Source: Auanema rhodensis | Taxonomy: Eukaryota; Nematoda; Chromadorea; Rhabditida; Rhabditidae | Direction: 5' to 3' | Length of the DNA: 64,000 nt | Assembly: GCA_964057225.1 (NCBI GenBank) | Contig: OZ059897.1 | Span: forward strand, 20,584,001-20,648,000 | In this document: positions 61,068-64,000 of the stretch, piece after piece | How the letters are laid out: the number at the start of each line of letters is the position of its first letter | Position numbering within the stretch: position 1 is the stretch's first letter | The notes under the pieces: generated by a model | Database searches by the model: none | What the model saw: only the letters and a program-made list of their open reading frames with translations | Told to the model about the DNA's origin: nothing | Position numbers and translations under genes: made by a program

Positions 61068-64000
61068 CATTTTGACAAAAATTTTTTCGAAAAATTTCAG
61101 AATAATTTAGCAAAAAGTAGATGTTTTTAGATTCCTTTTTTTAAGGCAAAGACGATGGACGATGTTATTCAACGAAAAAATTATTTTTTCAGGGTGAAAA
61201 TCGAGGATATAAGTGTGAACTTATATCAGTTGATATCTCGGTGCATTTTTAAGCTAGCGCAAATCTGATAACACAGATCGACGCAGCTTAAAAATCCGCA
61301 TCGAATGCACTATACTACATTGAGAAACGCTTAATACAAAAATTAGTTATGATCGTTTGAAAAATGATGCATTAGTGTATGTTGAGTTTCCATGTACACT
61401 CAACATTGCTTCCAAAAACATTTTGACAAAAATTTTTTCGAAAAATTTCAGAATAATTTAGCAAAAAGTAGATGTTTTTAGATTCCTTTTTTTAAGGCAA
61501 AGACGATGGACGATGTTATTCAACGAAAAAATTATTTTTTCAGGGTGAAAATCGAGGATATAAGTGTGAACTTATATCAGTTGATATCTCGGTGCATTTT
61601 TAAGCTAGCGCAAATCTGATAACACAGATCGACGCAGCTTGAGAATCCGCATCGAATGCACTATACTACATTGAGAAACGCTTAATACAAAAATTAGTTA
61701 TGATAGTTTGAAAAATGATGCATTAGTGTATGTTGAGTTTCCATGTACACTCAACATTGCTTCCAAAAACATTTTGACAAAAATTTTTTCGAAAAATTTC
61801 AAAATAATTTAGCAAAAAGTAGATGTTTTTAGATTCCTTTTTTCAAGGCAAAGACGATGGACAATGTTATTCAACGAAAAAATTATTTCTTCAGGGTGAA
61901 AATCGAGGATATAAGTGTGAACTTATATCAGTTGATATCTCGGTGCATTTTTAAGCTAGCGCAAATCTGATAACACAGATCGACGCAGCTTGAGAATCCG
62001 CATCGAATGCACTATACTACATTGAGAAACGCTTAATACAAAAATTAGTTATGATCGTTTGAAAAATGATGCATTAGTGTATGTTGAGTTTCCATGTACA
62101 CTCAACATTGCTTCCAAAAACATTTTGACAAAAATTTTTTCGAAAAATTTCAAAATAATTTAGCAAAAAGTAGATGTTTTTAGATTCCTTTTTTCAAGGC
62201 AAAGACGATGGACAATGTTATTCAACGAAAAAATTATTTCTTCAGGGTGAAAATCGAGGATATAAGTGTGAACTTATATCAGTTGATATCTCGGTGCATT
62301 TTTAAGCTAGCGCAAATCTGATAACACAGATCGACGCAGCTTGAGAATCCGCATCGAATGCACTATACTACATTGAGAAACGCTTAATACAAAAATTAGT
62401 TATGATCGTTTGAAAAATGATGCATTAGTGTATGTTGAGTTTCCATGTACACTCAACATTGCTTCCAAAAACATTTTGACAAAAATTTTTTCGAAAAATT
62501 TCAAAATAATTTAGCAAAAAGTAGATGTTTTTAGATTCCTTTTTTCAAGGCAAAGACGATGGACAATGTTATTTAACGAAAAAATTAATTCTTCAGGGTG
62601 AAAATCGAGGATATAAGTGTAAACTTATATCAGTTGATATCTCGGTGCATTTTTAAGCTAGCGCAAATATGATAACACAGATCGACGCAGCTTAAAAATC
62701 CGCATCGAATGCACTATACTACATTGAGAAACGCTTAATACAAAAATTAGTTATGATCGTTTGAAAAATGATGCATTAGTGTATGTTGAGTTTCCATGTA
62801 CACTCAACATTGCTTCCAAAAACATTTTGACAAAGATTTTTTCGAAAAATTTCAAAATAATTTAGCAAAAAGTAGATGTTTTTAGATTCCTTTTTTCAAG
62901 GCAAAGACGATGGACAATGTTATTTAACGAAAAAATTAATTCTTTAGGGTGAAAATCGAGGATATAAGTGTAAACTTATATCAGTTGATATCTCGGTGCA
63001 TTTTTAAGCTAGCGCAAATCTGATAACACAGATCGACGCAGCTTAAAAATTCGCATCGAATGCACTATACTACATTGAGAAACGCTTAATACAAAAATTA
63101 GTTATGATCGTTTGAAAAATGATGCATTAGTGTATGTTGAGTTTCCATGTACACTCAACATTGCTTCCAAAAACATTTTGACAAAAATTTTTTCGAAAAA
63201 TTTCAAAATAATTTAGCAAAAAGTAGATGTTTTTAGATTCCTTTTTTCTAAGCAAAGACGATGGACAATGTTATTTAACGAAAAAATTAATTCTTCAGTG
63301 TGAAAATCGAGGATATAAGTGTAAACTTATATCAGTTGATATCTCGGTGCATTTTTAAGCTAGCGCAAATCTGATAACACAGATCGACGCAGCTTAAAAA
63401 TCCGCATCTAATGCACTATACTACATTGAGAAACGCTTAATACAAAAATTAGTTATGATCGTTTGAAAAATGATGCATTAGTGTATGTTGAGTTTCCATG
63501 TACACTCAACATTGCTTCCAAAAACATTTTGACAAAAATTTTTTCGAAAAATTTCAAAATAATTTAGCAAAAAGTAGATGTTTTTAGATTCCTTTTTTCA
63601 AGGCAAAGACGATGGACAATGTTATTTAACGAAAAAATTAATTCTTCAGGGTGAAAATCGAGGATATAAGTGTAAACTTATATCAGTTGATATCTCGGTG
63701 CATTTTTAAGCTAGCGCAAATCTGATAACACAGATCGACGCAGCTTAAAAATCCGCATCGAATGCACTATACGACATTGAGAAACGCTTAATACAAAAAT
63801 TAGTTATGATCGTTTGAAAAATGATGCATTAGTGTATGTTGAGTTTCCATGTACACTCAACATTGCTTCCAAAAACATTTTGACAAAAATTTTTTCGAAA
63901 AATTTCAAAATAATTTAGCAAAAAGTAGATGTTTTTAGATTCCTTTTTTCAAGGCAAAGACGATGGACAATGTTATTCAACGAAAAAATTAATTCTTCAG
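61068..64000 (+). repeat. 13-monomer unit, second copy, truncated by window end
   Basis: Monomers 175-182 and the partial 183 repeat 56505-59437. Every rare marker I checked is shared in order, and I saw no difference between the two runs over about 2.9 kb. That makes this among the most recent duplications in the window. The copy continues beyond the right edge. Confidence 0.87.
63876..64000 (+). repeat. Partial terminal monomer (125 bp)
   Basis: This is the left part of monomer 183, cut off by the window edge inside the segment TTCTTCAG. It has CAAGGC, GACAATG and TTCAACG, and matches the copy at 59313 as far as it goes. The array clearly continues to the right. Confidence 0.93.

Larger units (their letters stand above)
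1..64000. repeat. 351-bp satellite DNA array, about 182.4 monomers
   Basis: The same 351-bp sequence recurs head to tail from the first to the last base, always in one orientation, with no interruption. Using the string cattttgaca as a landmark, starts fall at 1, 352, 703, 1054 and so on, ending at 63876. Every spacing is 351 except seven of 350. Copies compared by eye differ at roughly 3-12 positions, so identity is about 97-99%. No insertion, inversion, transposon or unique sequence was found. The monomer is about 31% G+C and about twice a nucleosome repeat, as in many insect and plant satellites. Long homogeneous arrays of this kind usually form centromeric or pericentromeric heterochromatin; that location is inference. 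The satellite family is not recognised. In length and AT-richness it resembles the roughly 360-bp satellites of Drosophila (1.688 class) and Tribolium, but I cannot show homology. Confidence 0.98.

Noticed and set aside
1-64000. A giant tandem-repeat protein, since 351 is divisible by 3
   Set aside because: A frame would stay in phase from copy to copy, but every frame on both strands has stops within each monomer.
1-64000. CRISPR array or bacterial repeat
   Set aside because: The repeat unit is 351 bp with no unique spacers between copies and no adjacent genes; the pattern is that of a eukaryotic satellite.
1-64000. Transposable element or a non-satellite insertion within the array
   Set aside because: Monomer starts fit the 351-bp formula to the last copy once seven single-base deletions are counted, leaving no room for any insertion.

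Overview
The whole 64 kb window is a single uninterrupted tandem satellite DNA array. A monomer of exactly 351 bp repeats head to tail, always in the same orientation. There are 182 full copies plus a 125-bp partial copy cut off by the right edge. Both window edges lie inside the array, so neither end of it is visible. I find no protein-coding gene, RNA gene, transposon insertion, unique spacer or inversion. Taking the monomer to begin at position 1 (an arbitrary phase), monomer n starts at 1+351(n-1), less one base for each of seven single-base deletions. These fall in the monomers starting at 14392, 27729, 33344, 35800, 44223, 45275 and 49837. This formula predicts the last start at 63876, which is where it is seen.

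The monomer is about 31% G+C (110 of 351 bases in the first copy). It is rich in A- and T-tracts and carries several inverted repeats: a near-perfect AT-rich palindrome centred on TTCGAA, a perfect 9-bp dyad with a 4-base loop, a long imperfect hairpin of about 67 bases, and a 9-bp dyad with a 10-base loop. Copies I compared by eye differ at only a handful of positions (about 97-99% identity). CpG is not depleted. A long homogeneous array of about two nucleosome lengths is typical of eukaryotic centromeric or pericentromeric heterochromatin. The AT-richness, period and lack of CpG depletion would suit an insect or other invertebrate. I cannot name the species, and the centromeric assignment is inference.

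Layout. 1-2808 is a loosely ordered mix of subtypes. 2809-3861 is a trimer of one private subtype. 3862-7020 is mixed. 7021-11934 is an adjacent 7-monomer duplication, followed by an overlapping 4-monomer duplication (11233-14040). 15093-20006 is a second 7-monomer duplication. 20007-32641 is a mosaic of dimers and of a 5-monomer block also seen at 10531 and 28079. 32642-37553 is a third 7-monomer duplication. 36852-39659 is a 4-monomer duplication. 40362-46326 holds short 2- and 3-monomer duplications. 45625-56153 interleaves 2-, 4-, 13- and 14-monomer offsets. 56505-64000 begins a 13-monomer unit whose second copy starts at 61068 and runs off the window.

Taken together, the array looks as if it evolves by repeated unequal exchange or replication-based duplication of blocks of 2-13 monomers. 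There is no one stable higher-order repeat. Subtypes are confined to particular stretches, and recombinant monomers mark some junctions. The interest of the window lies in this duplication record and in the conserved dyads of the monomer, not in genes.
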